Shown: positions 30,940 to 39,622, numbered from the stretch's first letter. The stretch is 64,000 nucleotides of DNA from Actinomycetes bacterium (GCA_014190155.1 BJFY01000001.1:96001-160000); one strand, 5' to 3'. Translations and numbers: made by a program. The notes: generated by a model not told the origin, from the sequence alone.

Positions 30940-31713
30940 GTGCGCAAGCCGTTAATTGCTGGTAACTGGAAGATGAATCTCAATCACCTCGAAGCGATCG
31001 CGGTGACTCAAAAATTAGCTTATTCAATTAACGATAAAGATTATGACGCGGTTGATATTACAATAATTCCACCATTTACCGATATTCGTTCAATTCAAAC
31101 TTTGGTTGATGGTGATCGCTTAAAACTAACTTACGGCGCTCAAGATCTCTCACCCGATTCATCCGGTGCTTTTACTGGCGATATCTCGGGTTCCATGCTC
31201 AAGAAATTGGGTTGTACCTATGTTTTGGTTGGCCACTCTGAACGGCGCGCAATTCATAAAGAGGGCGATGAATTACTCAACAAGAAAGTGAAAGCTGCGC
31301 TTACTAATGAATTAACGCCTATTTTTTGTATCGGCGAAGAATTACCGATCCGCGAAGGAGGCTCTCATGTGCAACATGTTTTAAATCAAATCCGAATCGG
31401 TTTACGCGGATTTCATAAACCGGATTTGAAGAAGATTGTTTTTGCATATGAACCAGTCTGGGCAATTGGTACCGGGAAAACTGCGACCCCGGAAGATGCA
31501 CAAGAAGTATGCAGCGCCATCCGAGAAGATCTTAAGAAATTTGGTAGCGATGAAATTGCCGAGAATGCAAAAATTCTTTACGGTGGTTCCGTCAAATCCG
31601 CAAATATCGTCGATATTATGAAACAACCTGACGTGGATGGCGTTTTGGTAGGCGGAGCGAGCCTCGATCCCGAAGAATTCGCCCGCATTTCGAAGTTTCA
31701 TCGCGTCCTTTAG
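30940..31713 (+). CDS. tpiA: Triosephosphate isomerase
   Basis: This 257-residue barrel enzyme interconverts dihydroxyacetone phosphate and glyceraldehyde-3-phosphate. Key parts are GNWKMN at residues 8-13 (substrate Lys), the electrophilic His in VGHSERR, and the catalytic Glu at residue 171 in [10 protein letters not shown]. The phosphate loop GGSVK and VGGASL close the protein. The start is GTG with GAGGAG upstream. It ends the glycolytic trio; secG follows after a 78-base gap. Confidence 0.97.
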   Translation: MRKPLIAGNWKMNLNHLEAIAVTQKLAYSINDKDYDAVDITIIPPFTDIRSIQTLVDGDRLKLTYGAQDLSPDSSGAFTGDISGSMLKKLGCTYVLVGHSERRAIHKEGDELLNKKVKAALTNELTPIFCIGEELPIREGGSHVQHVLNQIRIGLRGFHKPDLKKIVFAYEPVWAIGTGKTATPEDAQEVCSAIREDLKKFGSDEIAENAKILYGGSVKSANIVDIMKQPDVDGVLVGGASLDPEEFARISKFHRVL

Positions 31714-31756
31714 CGCGGTATCCTTACGCCTTAGAAATGTCCGTTACAGATAAATG

Positions 31757-31776
31757 AAGTTTGTAATTTTAAACTT
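31757..31776 (+). promoter_or_regulatory. A/T-rich inverted repeat upstream of secG
   Basis: AAGTTT and AAACTT are separated by eight bases (GTAATTTT). It sits where a secG promoter or an RNA hairpin would be, and is followed by an AGGGG ribosome site. It lacks the GC stem and T run of a terminator. Confidence 0.25.
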
Positions 31777-31791
31777 GTTAGGGGTTCTTAA

Positions 31792-32031
31792 GTGAAGCTA
31801 GCGCTCTCGCTCCTGTTAATAATTACCAGCGTTTTAATGATTCTGCTTGTGCTTTTACATAAAGGTAAAGGTTCCGGACTCTCAGATTTATTTGGCGGCG
31901 GAATTTCTTCGACATATGGCGGATCATCAGTAGTCGAGCGCAATCTAGATCGGATCACAATTGTGGTTGGCGGTCTTTGGTTTGCAAGTGTTGTCGCACT
32001 AAGTTTGTTATTAAAAAGTCAATTTTCTTAA
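31792..32031 (+). CDS. secG: Preprotein translocase subunit SecG
   Basis: This 79-residue membrane protein has two hydrophobic helices (about residues 3-20 and 54-75) joined by a glycine/serine-rich loop containing GKGSGLSDLFGGG, the SecG hallmark. It helps the SecYEG channel move proteins across the membrane. The start is GTG with AGGGG upstream. It lies between tpiA and rbpA, which matches the order I know in other actinobacteria. Confidence 0.93.
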   Translation: MKLALSLLLIITSVLMILLVLLHKGKGSGLSDLFGGGISSTYGGSSVVERNLDRITIVVGGLWFASVVALSLLLKSQFS

Positions 32032-32049
32032 CAGTTAGAAAGGGAAATC

Positions 32050-32397
32050 ATGGCCGGTGGTAGCGCAATACGTGGATCTAGAGTTGGCGCGGGTCCAATG
32101 GGAGAAGCCGAACGCGGCGAGGCGATCGCACGTTTTCGAGTTTCTTATTGGTGCTTAAACGGACATGAAACTAAACCTTCGTTTGCTGAAGATGGCACTG
32201 TCGTTATTCCTGATCAATGGGATTGCCCGCGTTGCGGATTCCCTGCAGGTCGGGATAAGAGCAACCCACCAAGTCCAGTAGTCAATACTCCATATAAAAC
32301 TCATCTTGCATATGTAAAAGAACGCAGAACTGAAGCAGAAGCGCAGAAAATTCTAGAAGATGCGCTTCGCAATCTACGTGGTGATGACGAGGAATAA
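32050..32397 (+). CDS. rbpA: RNA polymerase-binding protein RbpA
   Basis: This 115-residue protein is specific to Actinobacteria; it binds RNA polymerase and sigma-A and stabilises open promoter complexes. The zinc-like core has WCLNGHE (about residues 38-44) and CPRCGFPAG (about 61-69). The sigma-interacting helix is the C-terminal charged segment from about residue 90, including HLAYVKERRTEAEAQ. AAGGGA lies 6 bases before the ATG. It is a strong phylum marker for the window and is relevant to the weak -35 elements seen at many promoters here. Confidence 0.96.
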   Translation: MAGGSAIRGSRVGAGPMGEAERGEAIARFRVSYWCLNGHETKPSFAEDGTVVIPDQWDCPRCGFPAGRDKSNPPSPVVNTPYKTHLAYVKERRTEAEAQKILEDALRNLRGDDEE

Positions 32398-32414
32398 AGT
32401 AGGGTAGACTTCAC

Positions 32415-32440
32415 CTGCATCGCATTCGCGGTGTAGTTTT
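32415..32440 (+). terminator. Probable terminator after rbpA
   Basis: CTGCATCGC (32415-32423) pairs with GCGGTGTAG (32428-32436), nine pairs including two G-T wobbles, with a four-base loop and a short T run (TTTTATT). It closes the gap-pgk-tpiA-secG-rbpA run. Confidence 0.6.
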
Positions 32441-32448
32441 ATTCATAC

Positions 32449-32465
32449 GAGCGTCACATACGCTC
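32449..32465. promoter_or_regulatory. Inverted repeat overlapping the candidate helicase -10
   Basis: GAGCGT and ACGCTC are perfect arms around CACAT. The right arm overlaps TACGCT (32459-32464), a TANNNT box that could start transcription near 32471. It may be an operator or an RNA hairpin in readthrough transcripts. Confidence 0.35.
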
Positions 32466-32482
32466 TCTTGCGAGTCTTAGCT

Positions 32483-32520
32483 ACCAATCTTTACGAGACG
32501 CGCTTGTTGTCTCGATTGGT
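32483..32520 (+). promoter_or_regulatory. Structured 5' leader hairpin of the DEAD-box helicase mRNA
   Basis: ACCAAT (32483-32488) pairs with ATTGGT (32515-32520), and CGAGAC (32494-32499) pairs with GTCTCG (32509-32514), giving a 12-bp stem with a five-base bulge (CTTTA) and a nine-base loop. The stem ends six bases before the ATG. The only Shine-Dalgarno-like bases (GGTG, 32518-32521) are inside it, so ribosome access should depend on melting or remodelling. Confidence 0.6.
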
Positions 32521-32526
32521 GTTTAC

Positions 32527-33933
32527 ATGTCATTTCTTAAATTGGGCGTTACCGCTGCGCTCGTACGTACTCTTACCCAAAACGGTATAACGGAACCGTT
32601 CCCAATCCAATCTGCATCGATACCTGATGCAATCTCTGGTCGCGACATTTTAGGTCGAGGCCAAACTGGCTCTGGTAAAACTTTAGCTTTTGGACTTGCG
32701 CTGCTCACTCGCCTTGCTGATCGCAAAGCTGCTCCGAATAAACCATTAGCGTTAATTCTCTCTCCAACCCGCGAACTCGCTATGCAAATCACCGATGTAA
32801 TCGGAGACTTAGCACCAGTAGTTGGTTTGAATGCTCAAGTAGTTGCAGGTGGTCTTTCGTATCACAAGCAGCAACAAGCACTACGCAGTGGCGTAGCAAT
32901 CGTGGTTGCAACCCCAGGTCGTTTGATGGATTTAATGGAACGTAAAGATGTAATTCTCTCTGATGTTGAAATTACAGTTTTAGATGAAGCTGATCAAATG
33001 GCTGATATGGGTTTCTTGCCATCAGTTCGTGAAATTCTAAATAAAACTAAAGCAGATGGCCAACGAATGCTCTTCAGTGCAACGTTAGATCGTGACGTCG
33101 ATTCCTTAGTTAGAAAATATCTAAAAGACCCAGCTACGCACTCGGTCCAAAACGAAACCGCATCGGTTACGAAAATGAGTCATCACGTTTTGGTTCACGA
33201 AGCTAACCACAAAGATGAAATTACTTCACAAATCGCAGCGAGAGATGGTCGAACCATTTTCTTCGTACGAACTAAGCGTGGTGCAGATAAATTAACGGAG
33301 AAACTATTACGCGCTGGTGTAAAAGTTGGTGCGCTACATGGTGGGAAGACCCAAGCCGTGCGTACTCGAACCCTGGAACATTTCAAAACTGGTAAAACTT
33401 TAGCGCTGGTAGCAACTGATGTTGCAGCTCGCGGTATTCACGTTGATGATGTTTCTTTGGTGGTACATGTTGATGCGCCGGCCGACCATAAAGATTATTT
33501 ACACCGCGCAGGACGTACTGCACGGGCTGGCGAAAAAGGAACGGTAGTTTCACTTGTGACCATGTCGCAACGTGGTGAGTTAAAGCGAATTACTGAAAAA
33601 GCTGGGATTCGCCCAACCACCACTTCAATCTTGCCTGGTGATAGCGAACTAATAAAAATTACTGGTTCTCGTCAACCTAGCGGCGTACCGATCCTAACTA
33701 CAGTTACAAAAAGCGATTCAGTACAACCTAAATTTCCAAAACGCAATCGCCCTTCGAAAGCGCGTCGAACATCAAACGCACGCAACTCATCTGGCCGAAG
33801 CGAATCACCTCGATCTACCACGCCACGGAGTGAAGGCTCCCGCAGCAATTCTGGACCAAGAAAATTTGGCTCAGATCGTGGCGCAGCTGGAAAACCAAAG
33901 AGTCGTACTGGTGAACGTAGACGGGCTCGTTAA
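32527..33933 (+). CDS. DEAD-box ATP-dependent RNA helicase
   Basis: This 468-residue helicase has the full motif set: Q motif region FPIQSASIPDA, Walker A GQTGSGKT near residue 45, PTRELA near 87, DEAD in VLDEADQMAD near 152, SAT near 185, and HRAGRTARAG near 330. Residues from about 395 onward form a low-complexity tail rich in Arg, Ser, Pro and Lys, typical of RNA-binding extensions. It probably remodels ribosomal or messenger RNA, as in cold adaptation. Its mRNA starts with a hairpin that overlaps the ribosome site. The 3' end overlaps the convergent pgi by 4 bases. Confidence 0.93.
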   Translation: MSFLKLGVTAALVRTLTQNGITEPFPIQSASIPDAISGRDILGRGQTGSGKTLAFGLALLTRLADRKAAPNKPLALILSPTRELAMQITDVIGDLAPVVGLNAQVVAGGLSYHKQQQALRSGVAIVVATPGRLMDLMERKDVILSDVEITVLDEADQMADMGFLPSVREILNKTKADGQRMLFSATLDRDVDSLVRKYLKDPATHSVQNETASVTKMSHHVLVHEANHKDEITSQIAARDGRTIFFVRTKRGADKLTEKLLRAGVKVGALHGGKTQAVRTRTLEHFKTGKTLALVATDVAARGIHVDDVSLVVHVDAPADHKDYLHRAGRTARAGEKGTVVSLVTMSQRGELKRITEKAGIRPTTTSILPGDSELIKITGSRQPSGVPILTTVTKSDSVQPKFPKRNRPSKARRTSNARNSSGRSESPRSTTPRSEGSRSNSGPRKFGSDRGAAGKPKSRTGERRRAR

Positions 33934-35486
33934 AGCGATTTAATTATTGCAAGTAATTGCAAAATCCCGTTCGTTCGATCACGTAAGTGAATTCGAAGGA
34001 GCGGGAATTTTCGTTTTTGAAGGGCTTCACCGTCGCCTAGCGCTTGCGCCATAATCAGAGTTTCAAATCCGTAAATCTGGTTTGGGATGGCAATATCTCT
34101 TGCGCAATTGCCAGTTATTTGTATGAATGAGCCAACCTGCGGGCCACCTTTATGAAACTGCCCGGTCGAATGTAAAAATCGAGGTCCCCAACCAAAAGTG
34201 GTTGGCTTTTCAGATTTCATTGCAATAAGTTCTCGAAGTTCTGAAATCTCATGATCCGAAACCCGATTTAAATAGGCCATGATGGCGATGTAACCAGCTC
34301 CACTAATTGCGTCCGTCAAGTATTGCGCAACCGAGTCAAGTTTTTTATCGGAATAGATTTCAATCGATTCGTTTGCAAATGCATGCGCAGTAGATTCCAC
34401 TTTGCCATCGATCCATCTTGTTAGGAGCTCACCAGTTTGATTTTTCGCTTCAGTCACGTTTGGTTGGTTAAAGGGATCAACTTTTAGGGCCACACATAGC
34501 AGGGCCGTGACCCACTCCCAAAAAATGAATTGAGATCCAAGAGTGCCAGTAACCGATAGCGGACCAGCCCCGTTAAAAGTAATTACTGGATGCGATCCGC
34601 CAATTGCAGAAGTAGGCGAACTTATAACTATTGGTAGTACGCCTTTCTCATTTTTTCCAGTTGATTCAGCGATAAGTTGTTCGATCCAATCGCTGATGCC
34701 TGGCACCGCGCTATCGCTATCTAGAAGTGCGGTGAAACCATAAGTGGGCTGGGCAAGCAGATAAGCCATTTGCAAAACAGGTGAATTACTTTCCAGGAAT
34801 TTTTCCGCAGCCTCGAACGCATCATCCAATAAAACCGAAACATCAACGCCGATCAGAGCGGCGGGAGCAAGACCGAATGCCGAGAGCGCACTAAATCTGC
34901 CACCAACATTTGGATCGGCGTTAATTATTCGTAAACCTGCAATCCGTGCGGAAAATTCAAGCGGTGACCCAGGGTCAGTAATTATCAGCATGTGTTCGGA
35001 TGAATCCAGCCCCGCCATTTCAAACTCACTTTTGAAAAGCGCAAGCTGTGCGGCAGTTTCTATTGTGGAGCCAGATTTGGATCCAACTATTACCACGGTT
35101 TTACTTAAATCAGTTTTCAATGCCAACGAAATCTGTTCTGGGTCAGTGGTATCGATTACGGTTAATTCTTTATGGAAAGTTTTGCTAATTACTTCAGGAG
35201 CCAGTGATGAACCACCCATACCACAGAGCAATACTTTGGTTAATTTTTTCTCTCGAGCCCACGCGGTAAGTGCATCTAGTTGGGGGAGTAATTCCCGTGA
35301 TGAAACCGGCAGCTCCAACCAATTCATTCGGGTTTTGGCTTCTGCTGCAGCAGATTCGCCCCAGAGATTTTCATCTTTAGTTGCTAATTTTTTAGCAGCA
35401 TCTAATAACTCCAAATAGAGTTTAGAGTTTTGATCAACTTGCGAAAGCGCAGTACCTGAAATCGAGATGCCGATTACGTTGCTCAA
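33930..35486 (-). CDS. pgi: Glucose-6-phosphate isomerase
   Basis: This 518-residue protein interconverts glucose-6-phosphate and fructose-6-phosphate. The two SIS halves are recognisable; VLLCGMGGSSLAPEV near residue 83 and SKSGSTIET near residue 135 bind the sugar phosphate. The C-terminal region includes GPRFLHSTGQFHKGG. It is an actinobacterial type also found next to tal in other genomes. The gene is last in the minus-strand operon ctaA-tkt-tal-pgi. Its start overlaps the tal stop by 4 bases. Confidence 0.92.
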   Translation of the reverse strand: MSNVIGISISGTALSQVDQNSKLYLELLDAAKKLATKDENLWGESAAAEAKTRMNWLELPVSSRELLPQLDALTAWAREKKLTKVLLCGMGGSSLAPEVISKTFHKELTVIDTTDPEQISLALKTDLSKTVVIVGSKSGSTIETAAQLALFKSEFEMAGLDSSEHMLIITDPGSPLEFSARIAGLRIINADPNVGGRFSALSAFGLAPAALIGVDVSVLLDDAFEAAEKFLESNSPVLQMAYLLAQPTYGFTALLDSDSAVPGISDWIEQLIAESTGKNEKGVLPIVISSPTSAIGGSHPVITFNGAGPLSVTGTLGSQFIFWEWVTALLCVALKVDPFNQPNVTEAKNQTGELLTRWIDGKVESTAHAFANESIEIYSDKKLDSVAQYLTDAISGAGYIAIMAYLNRVSDHEISELRELIAMKSEKPTTFGWGPRFLHSTGQFHKGGPQVGSFIQITGNCARDIAIPNQIYGFETLIMAQALGDGEALQKRKFPLLRIHLRDRTNGILQLLAIIKSL

Positions 35487-36595
35487 TTGTTTGCTACCTT
35501 CGTAACGTTTTTGATTAATTCAATCCAAGGCGCTACAAATTTATCGATTCCTTCTAGTTCTAATTTAATTGCTATATCTTGTAGTGAAACTCCAGTTGCA
35601 GCTAGCGCAGCTAAGTCTGCAATGGCGCTAGCGAAATTTGGGGTGAGTGCATCACCCCGAGCAATTCCGTGATCTTTGACAGCATCAAGTGTTCCTTGTG
35701 GCATCGTATTGACCGTATCTGGTCCAGTAAGTTCGGTTACATATCTAGTGTCGTCATAAGTCTTATCTTTAACGCCAGTTGATGCCCAGAGTGGCCGCTG
35801 GATATGGGCGCCATTTTGAGCCAATGTTTTCCAACGAACGGTATTTTTTAAATTTATAAATTCTTGATAGGCCAACCTCGCATTATTAATCGCGGTTTTC
35901 CCGAGAAGTGCAGTTGCAGCTTCGGTGCCAAGGGCTTTTAGTTGGGCATCGACTTCGGAGTCAACCCGGCTTATGAAAAATGAAGCCACTGAATGAATTT
36001 CAGTTATGGAATTACCATGAGAAAGACGTAGCTCGAGTCCGGTCATAAATGCTTCTAGTACCTCTTTATATCGTTCAACTGAAAAAATAATAGTTACATT
36101 TACGCTAATCCCATCGGCGATCAAAGCGGTAATCGCAGGCAAACCTTCGATAGTTGCGGGAACTTTGATTAATAAATTAGGACGGTCAACTATTTTCCAG
36201 AGCGCTCTACCTTGAGCGATTGTATTTTCAGTATCACGCGCCAACCTTGGGTCCACCTCAATACTTACTCGACCATCTATGCCATTGCTTTTTTCATTGA
36301 TACCAGTAAATAAATCGCACGCATTTCGCACGTCATCAGTTGTTAATTTAGTTATGATTGACTCAACATCTTCACCAGCTTTTGCTAGTGTTTTGATTTC
36401 ATCGGAGTAGAGGTCAGATTTACTGATTGCTTGCGAAAAAATAATCGGATTCGTCGTCACTCCGGTTACATATTCGTGCTTAATCAAGAAACTCAATGAA
36501 GTGGCGTTGGGGGCTTCGATTAACCGTTCTCGCGAAAGATCGTCAAGCCAAATTGATGTGCCGGTCGCAACGACATCGCCTAATCGCGCCGACAT
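35483..36595 (-). CDS. tal: Transaldolase
   Basis: This 370-residue enzyme moves a three-carbon dihydroxyacetone unit between sugar phosphates in the non-oxidative pentose phosphate branch. GVTTNPIIFSQAI near residue 44 is the family signature, and the Schiff-base lysine is in LLIKVPAT near residue 140. Length fits the long actinobacterial class. The start directly abuts the tkt stop, and its end overlaps pgi. With tkt and pgi it forms a sugar-phosphate module. Confidence 0.95.
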   Translation of the reverse strand: MSARLGDVVATGTSIWLDDLSRERLIEAPNATSLSFLIKHEYVTGVTTNPIIFSQAISKSDLYSDEIKTLAKAGEDVESIITKLTTDDVRNACDLFTGINEKSNGIDGRVSIEVDPRLARDTENTIAQGRALWKIVDRPNLLIKVPATIEGLPAITALIADGISVNVTIIFSVERYKEVLEAFMTGLELRLSHGNSITEIHSVASFFISRVDSEVDAQLKALGTEAATALLGKTAINNARLAYQEFINLKNTVRWKTLAQNGAHIQRPLWASTGVKDKTYDDTRYVTELTGPDTVNTMPQGTLDAVKDHGIARGDALTPNFASAIADLAALAATGVSLQDIAIKLELEGIDKFVAPWIELIKNVTKVANN

Positions 36596-38668
36596 TTAAC
36601 GATTCTTTACGCTCTTGAGCGCGCGGTGTGCAGCATCAACAACTGCCGTAGCAGTGAATCCAAATTCCTTAAAAAGAGTTCCAGCCGATGCCGATGCACC
36701 GAAGCGCTCGAGTGAAACTGCTTCACCACAATCGCCAATTAGTTCGCGCCAACCTAACGCAATTCCAGCCTCGATACTGACGCGCGCTAGAACTTTTGGT
36801 GGCAATACTGAATCTCGATAACTCCGTGGTTGCTCGGCAAACCATTCCAAGGAAGGTGCACTGACGACACGGGTTGCGATTCCTTGTTGAGTTAGCGCTT
36901 TTTGGCTATCCAGAGCAAGGGCAACTTCAGACCCGGTTGCAATCAAAATTACATCTGGCGTGTTTTCGCAATCGCTTAATACATAAGCGCCATTACCAAC
37001 TTGCGACGCCGGTGCCATCTTGGTGCGATCAAATACTGAGAGGTTTTGGCGAGATAACAAGATTCCAGTTGGTTTCTTGCGACGAATAATTTCTTTCCAC
37101 GCATGTACAACTTCGTTGGCATCTGCTGGCCGCACCAGAGTTAATCCAGGGATCGCGCGTAATGAAGCGATATGTTCGACCGGTTGATGCGTCGGGCCGT
37201 CTTCGCCTAACCCAATTGAGTCGTGGCTCCAAACATATGTAACCGGTAACTGCATCAGCGCAGAAAGCCGCACCGCACCGCGCATGTAATCACTGAATAC
37301 TAAGAAGGTGCCACCAAAAGTTTTCGTTAAGCCATGAAGTGCGATGCCATTCATGATTGAACCCATCGCGTGCTCACGAATTCCATAATGAATAATCCGA
37401 CCGTAAGGGTTTGCGTTCTTGAGCCCGCTAGTTAATGGCAAGAAAGACCCGCCACCTTCAATAGTGGTGTTATTGCTCTCAGCAAGGTCTGCTGAACCGC
37501 CCCAAAATTCTGGGAACGTTTTTGCTAGCGCTTGGATAGTGTCGCCCGAAGCTTTTCTAGTTGCAATTTCTTTTCCAATTGCAAAAGTTGGGAGCGCTTC
37601 TTCCCAATTTAAGGGCAATTCTTTTAGTTGCAGCCGTTGTAATAGGTTTGCGCGTTCTTGATTATTTTTCCGCCAGAGATCAAAATCTTTCTGCCATTGC
37701 GCTTTTAGAGCAGCGCCGCGAGTTTTAACAGTTCGGACATGGCTTTCAATTTCGCTTGGAAAGTAAAAGTCAACTTCAGGGTCTAAACCTAAAACTTTTT
37801 TAGTGGCAGCAACTTCTTCCGCTCCCAACGCGGAGCCATGGCTCTTACCGGTATTTTGCAAAGTCGGAGCGGGCCATGCAATTACCGTTTTTAATCTAAT
37901 CAAAGTTGGTTTATCTTCTTCGGAAACTGCGTCATCCATTGCTTTTTCTAACGCATCTCGATCGACATCGCCATTGCTCATTGCCGCTACTTCAACCACG
38001 TTCCAGCCGTAGGATTTGTAGCGCAGCGAAACATCTTCATTGAAAGCTAGGTGAGTGTCGCCCTCAATCGAAATTCGATTGTCGTCATAAATTACTTTAA
38101 GGTTTCCAAGTTTTTGTACCCCTGCAAGTGAGGAAGCTTCGGCGCTAACGCCTTCTTGGAGATCTCCATCGGAACAAATAACCCAGATATTGTGATCAAA
38201 GGGGCTAACTCCGGAGTTTTCTGGATCAAATAAACCGCGTTCATATCGAGCGGCCATCGCCATACCAACACCATTTGCAACACCCTGACCTAATGGTCCG
38301 GTCGTTGTCTCGACTCCGGCAGTATGTCCATATTCGGGATGGCCAGGTGTTAACGAACCCCAAGTGCGGAAATTTTTTAGATCATTAAGTTCTACACCAT
38401 AACCACTAAATAACAATTGAATATAAAGGGTTAAAGATGAATGGCCACAAGAGAGAATAAATCGATCACGACCCAACCAATTTGGATCGCTGGGATCATG
38501 CTTTAAGAACCTTTGAAAAAGAGTATAGGCAACGGGGGCGAGCGTCATTGCAGTACCAGGATGACCATTCCCAACTTTTTGTACTGCATCCATAGCTAGC
38601 GCCCGAGCTACTTTGACCGCTTGATCATCCGCGTTATTCCATGGAACTCTATTTAATGGGATGGTCAT
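36596..38668 (-). CDS. tkt: Transketolase
   Basis: This 690-residue thiamine diphosphate enzyme transfers two-carbon units between sugar phosphates. GNGHPGTAMTLAP near residue 32 is the N-terminal signature; the cofactor motif CSDGDLQEGVSAEASSLAG lies near residue 155; YGIREHAMG near 410 and the DSIGLGEDGPTHQP motif near 470 are the pyrimidine-binding domain. I begin at ATG 38668 (MTIPLNR), which overlaps the ctaA stop as ATGA. An upstream in-frame start at 38716 would add 16 residues lying inside ctaA and is unlikely. Confidence 0.96.
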   Translation of the reverse strand: MTIPLNRVPWNNADDQAVKVARALAMDAVQKVGNGHPGTAMTLAPVAYTLFQRFLKHDPSDPNWLGRDRFILSCGHSSLTLYIQLLFSGYGVELNDLKNFRTWGSLTPGHPEYGHTAGVETTTGPLGQGVANGVGMAMAARYERGLFDPENSGVSPFDHNIWVICSDGDLQEGVSAEASSLAGVQKLGNLKVIYDDNRISIEGDTHLAFNEDVSLRYKSYGWNVVEVAAMSNGDVDRDALEKAMDDAVSEEDKPTLIRLKTVIAWPAPTLQNTGKSHGSALGAEEVAATKKVLGLDPEVDFYFPSEIESHVRTVKTRGAALKAQWQKDFDLWRKNNQERANLLQRLQLKELPLNWEEALPTFAIGKEIATRKASGDTIQALAKTFPEFWGGSADLAESNNTTIEGGGSFLPLTSGLKNANPYGRIIHYGIREHAMGSIMNGIALHGLTKTFGGTFLVFSDYMRGAVRLSALMQLPVTYVWSHDSIGLGEDGPTHQPVEHIASLRAIPGLTLVRPADANEVVHAWKEIIRRKKPTGILLSRQNLSVFDRTKMAPASQVGNGAYVLSDCENTPDVILIATGSEVALALDSQKALTQQGIATRVVSAPSLEWFAEQPRSYRDSVLPPKVLARVSIEAGIALGWRELIGDCGEAVSLERFGASASAGTLFKEFGFTATAVVDAAHRALKSVKNR

Positions 38669-39537
38669 CGCGAGAATACCCTTCCAGTAATGGCTAAATT
38701 CCACGTTGAAATCCAAACAAGTGTGGCTCCTAGTAAATGAAAGCCAACCAAGAGAATTGGTACTCCGTTAAAGTACTGCACATATCCGATTAACCCTTGT
38801 GCGAGTGAAACAATTAGCAGTAAAATAACTTTGCGGCCAAAATTACGTTGTACATCTGTACCTTCAATCATTCGTACTGTGAAAAAAAGAGTGATAGTGA
38901 GCAGAACAAATATAATTACCACCTCAGCATGAATCCGCGATATTAATACTGGATTAAAATCAAAACGTTTAGCTTGCGCATCTCCGGCATGTGGCCCAGT
39001 TCCAGTCACGATTGTTCCAAGTCCAATAACTAAAACGCTAAGTGCAACGACAGCCTGCGATAATTTCTTAGTAGTGGGACGTAATTGAATTTTAAGATCC
39101 TTACCCAACGCTCGTTGTCGTAACGAAAGTGCACCAGCTATTAATACAATTGAAAGTAAGAAGTGGCCAGCAACTGGAATTGGATTTAAATCAGTCAGCA
39201 CGGTGATGCCACCCAATACTCCTTGACCAAAAATGCCAGCGATTTGACCAAGCGCTAGCCACCGTAATTCTTTTGCTCGGTTTCTAATCACGATAACAAT
39301 TACGGCTAACGCTGCAAGAAGTAGCGCAAAAGTTAAGAGGCGATTGCCGAACTCAATCCATGAATGGAACTTGCCTTCGATTTGATCAGAAACTGGAGTA
39401 ATCGAGCCCGGTGTGCACTCTGGCCATGTTGGGCACCCAAGGCCCGAACCAGTCAAACGAACTGCCCCGCCAGTAACGACAATCGCTGCTTGAAATATGA
39501 CCAAAAGGCTAAGAAAGAAACGTTCAATTCTGGACAT
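38665..39537 (-). CDS. ctaA: Heme A synthase (COX15/CtaA family)
   Basis: This 290-residue membrane protein has about eight hydrophobic helices. Conserved heme-ligand histidines appear in KFHSWIEFGNRLL, VAGHFLLS, SRIHAEVV and VGFHLLG. An N-terminal TGGAVRLTGSGLGCPTWP motif with a Cys is typical. It converts heme O to heme A for aa3-type cytochrome oxidase. It heads the operon that continues into tkt, tal and pgi, and a TAAGGT box on the minus strand lies 6 bases before its ATG. The SURF1 gene nearby also serves oxidase assembly. Confidence 0.93.
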   Translation of the reverse strand: MSRIERFFLSLLVIFQAAIVVTGGAVRLTGSGLGCPTWPECTPGSITPVSDQIEGKFHSWIEFGNRLLTFALLLAALAVIVIVIRNRAKELRWLALGQIAGIFGQGVLGGITVLTDLNPIPVAGHFLLSIVLIAGALSLRQRALGKDLKIQLRPTTKKLSQAVVALSVLVIGLGTIVTGTGPHAGDAQAKRFDFNPVLISRIHAEVVIIFVLLTITLFFTVRMIEGTDVQRNFGRKVILLLIVSLAQGLIGYVQYFNGVPILLVGFHLLGATLVWISTWNLAITGRVFSR

Positions 39538-39543
39538 ACCCGA

Positions 39544-39549
39544 ACCTTA
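39544..39549 (-). promoter_or_regulatory. -10 box of the ctaA-tkt-tal-pgi operon (leaderless)
   Basis: On the minus strand TAAGGT is followed by six bases and the ctaA ATG. It lies in the 81-bp region that also holds the divergent sufR promoter and operator. Confidence 0.45.
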
Positions 39550-39605
39550 TTAGGGACACGGCCTAGATGAGCTGAGGTTGGATTGGCGGTTTAAGGCGAA
39601 TTACG

Positions 39606-39622
39606 CAACACTACTGTTGTGA
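39606..39622. promoter_or_regulatory. SufR operator overlapping the sufR start codon
   Basis: CAAC-N6-GTTG (39606-39619) matches the core of the cyanobacterial SufR site as I recall it. The overlapping ACACT-N5-TGTGA (39608-39622) matches the site reported for mycobacterial SufR. Both patterns are exact. The GTG start of sufR at 39619 is inside the repeat, so binding would block its own transcription. Confidence 0.7.

Noticed and set aside
38669..38716. Upstream start for tkt
   Set aside because: Would add 16 residues inside ctaA; ATG 38668 gives the normal transketolase N-terminus and an ATGA overlap.
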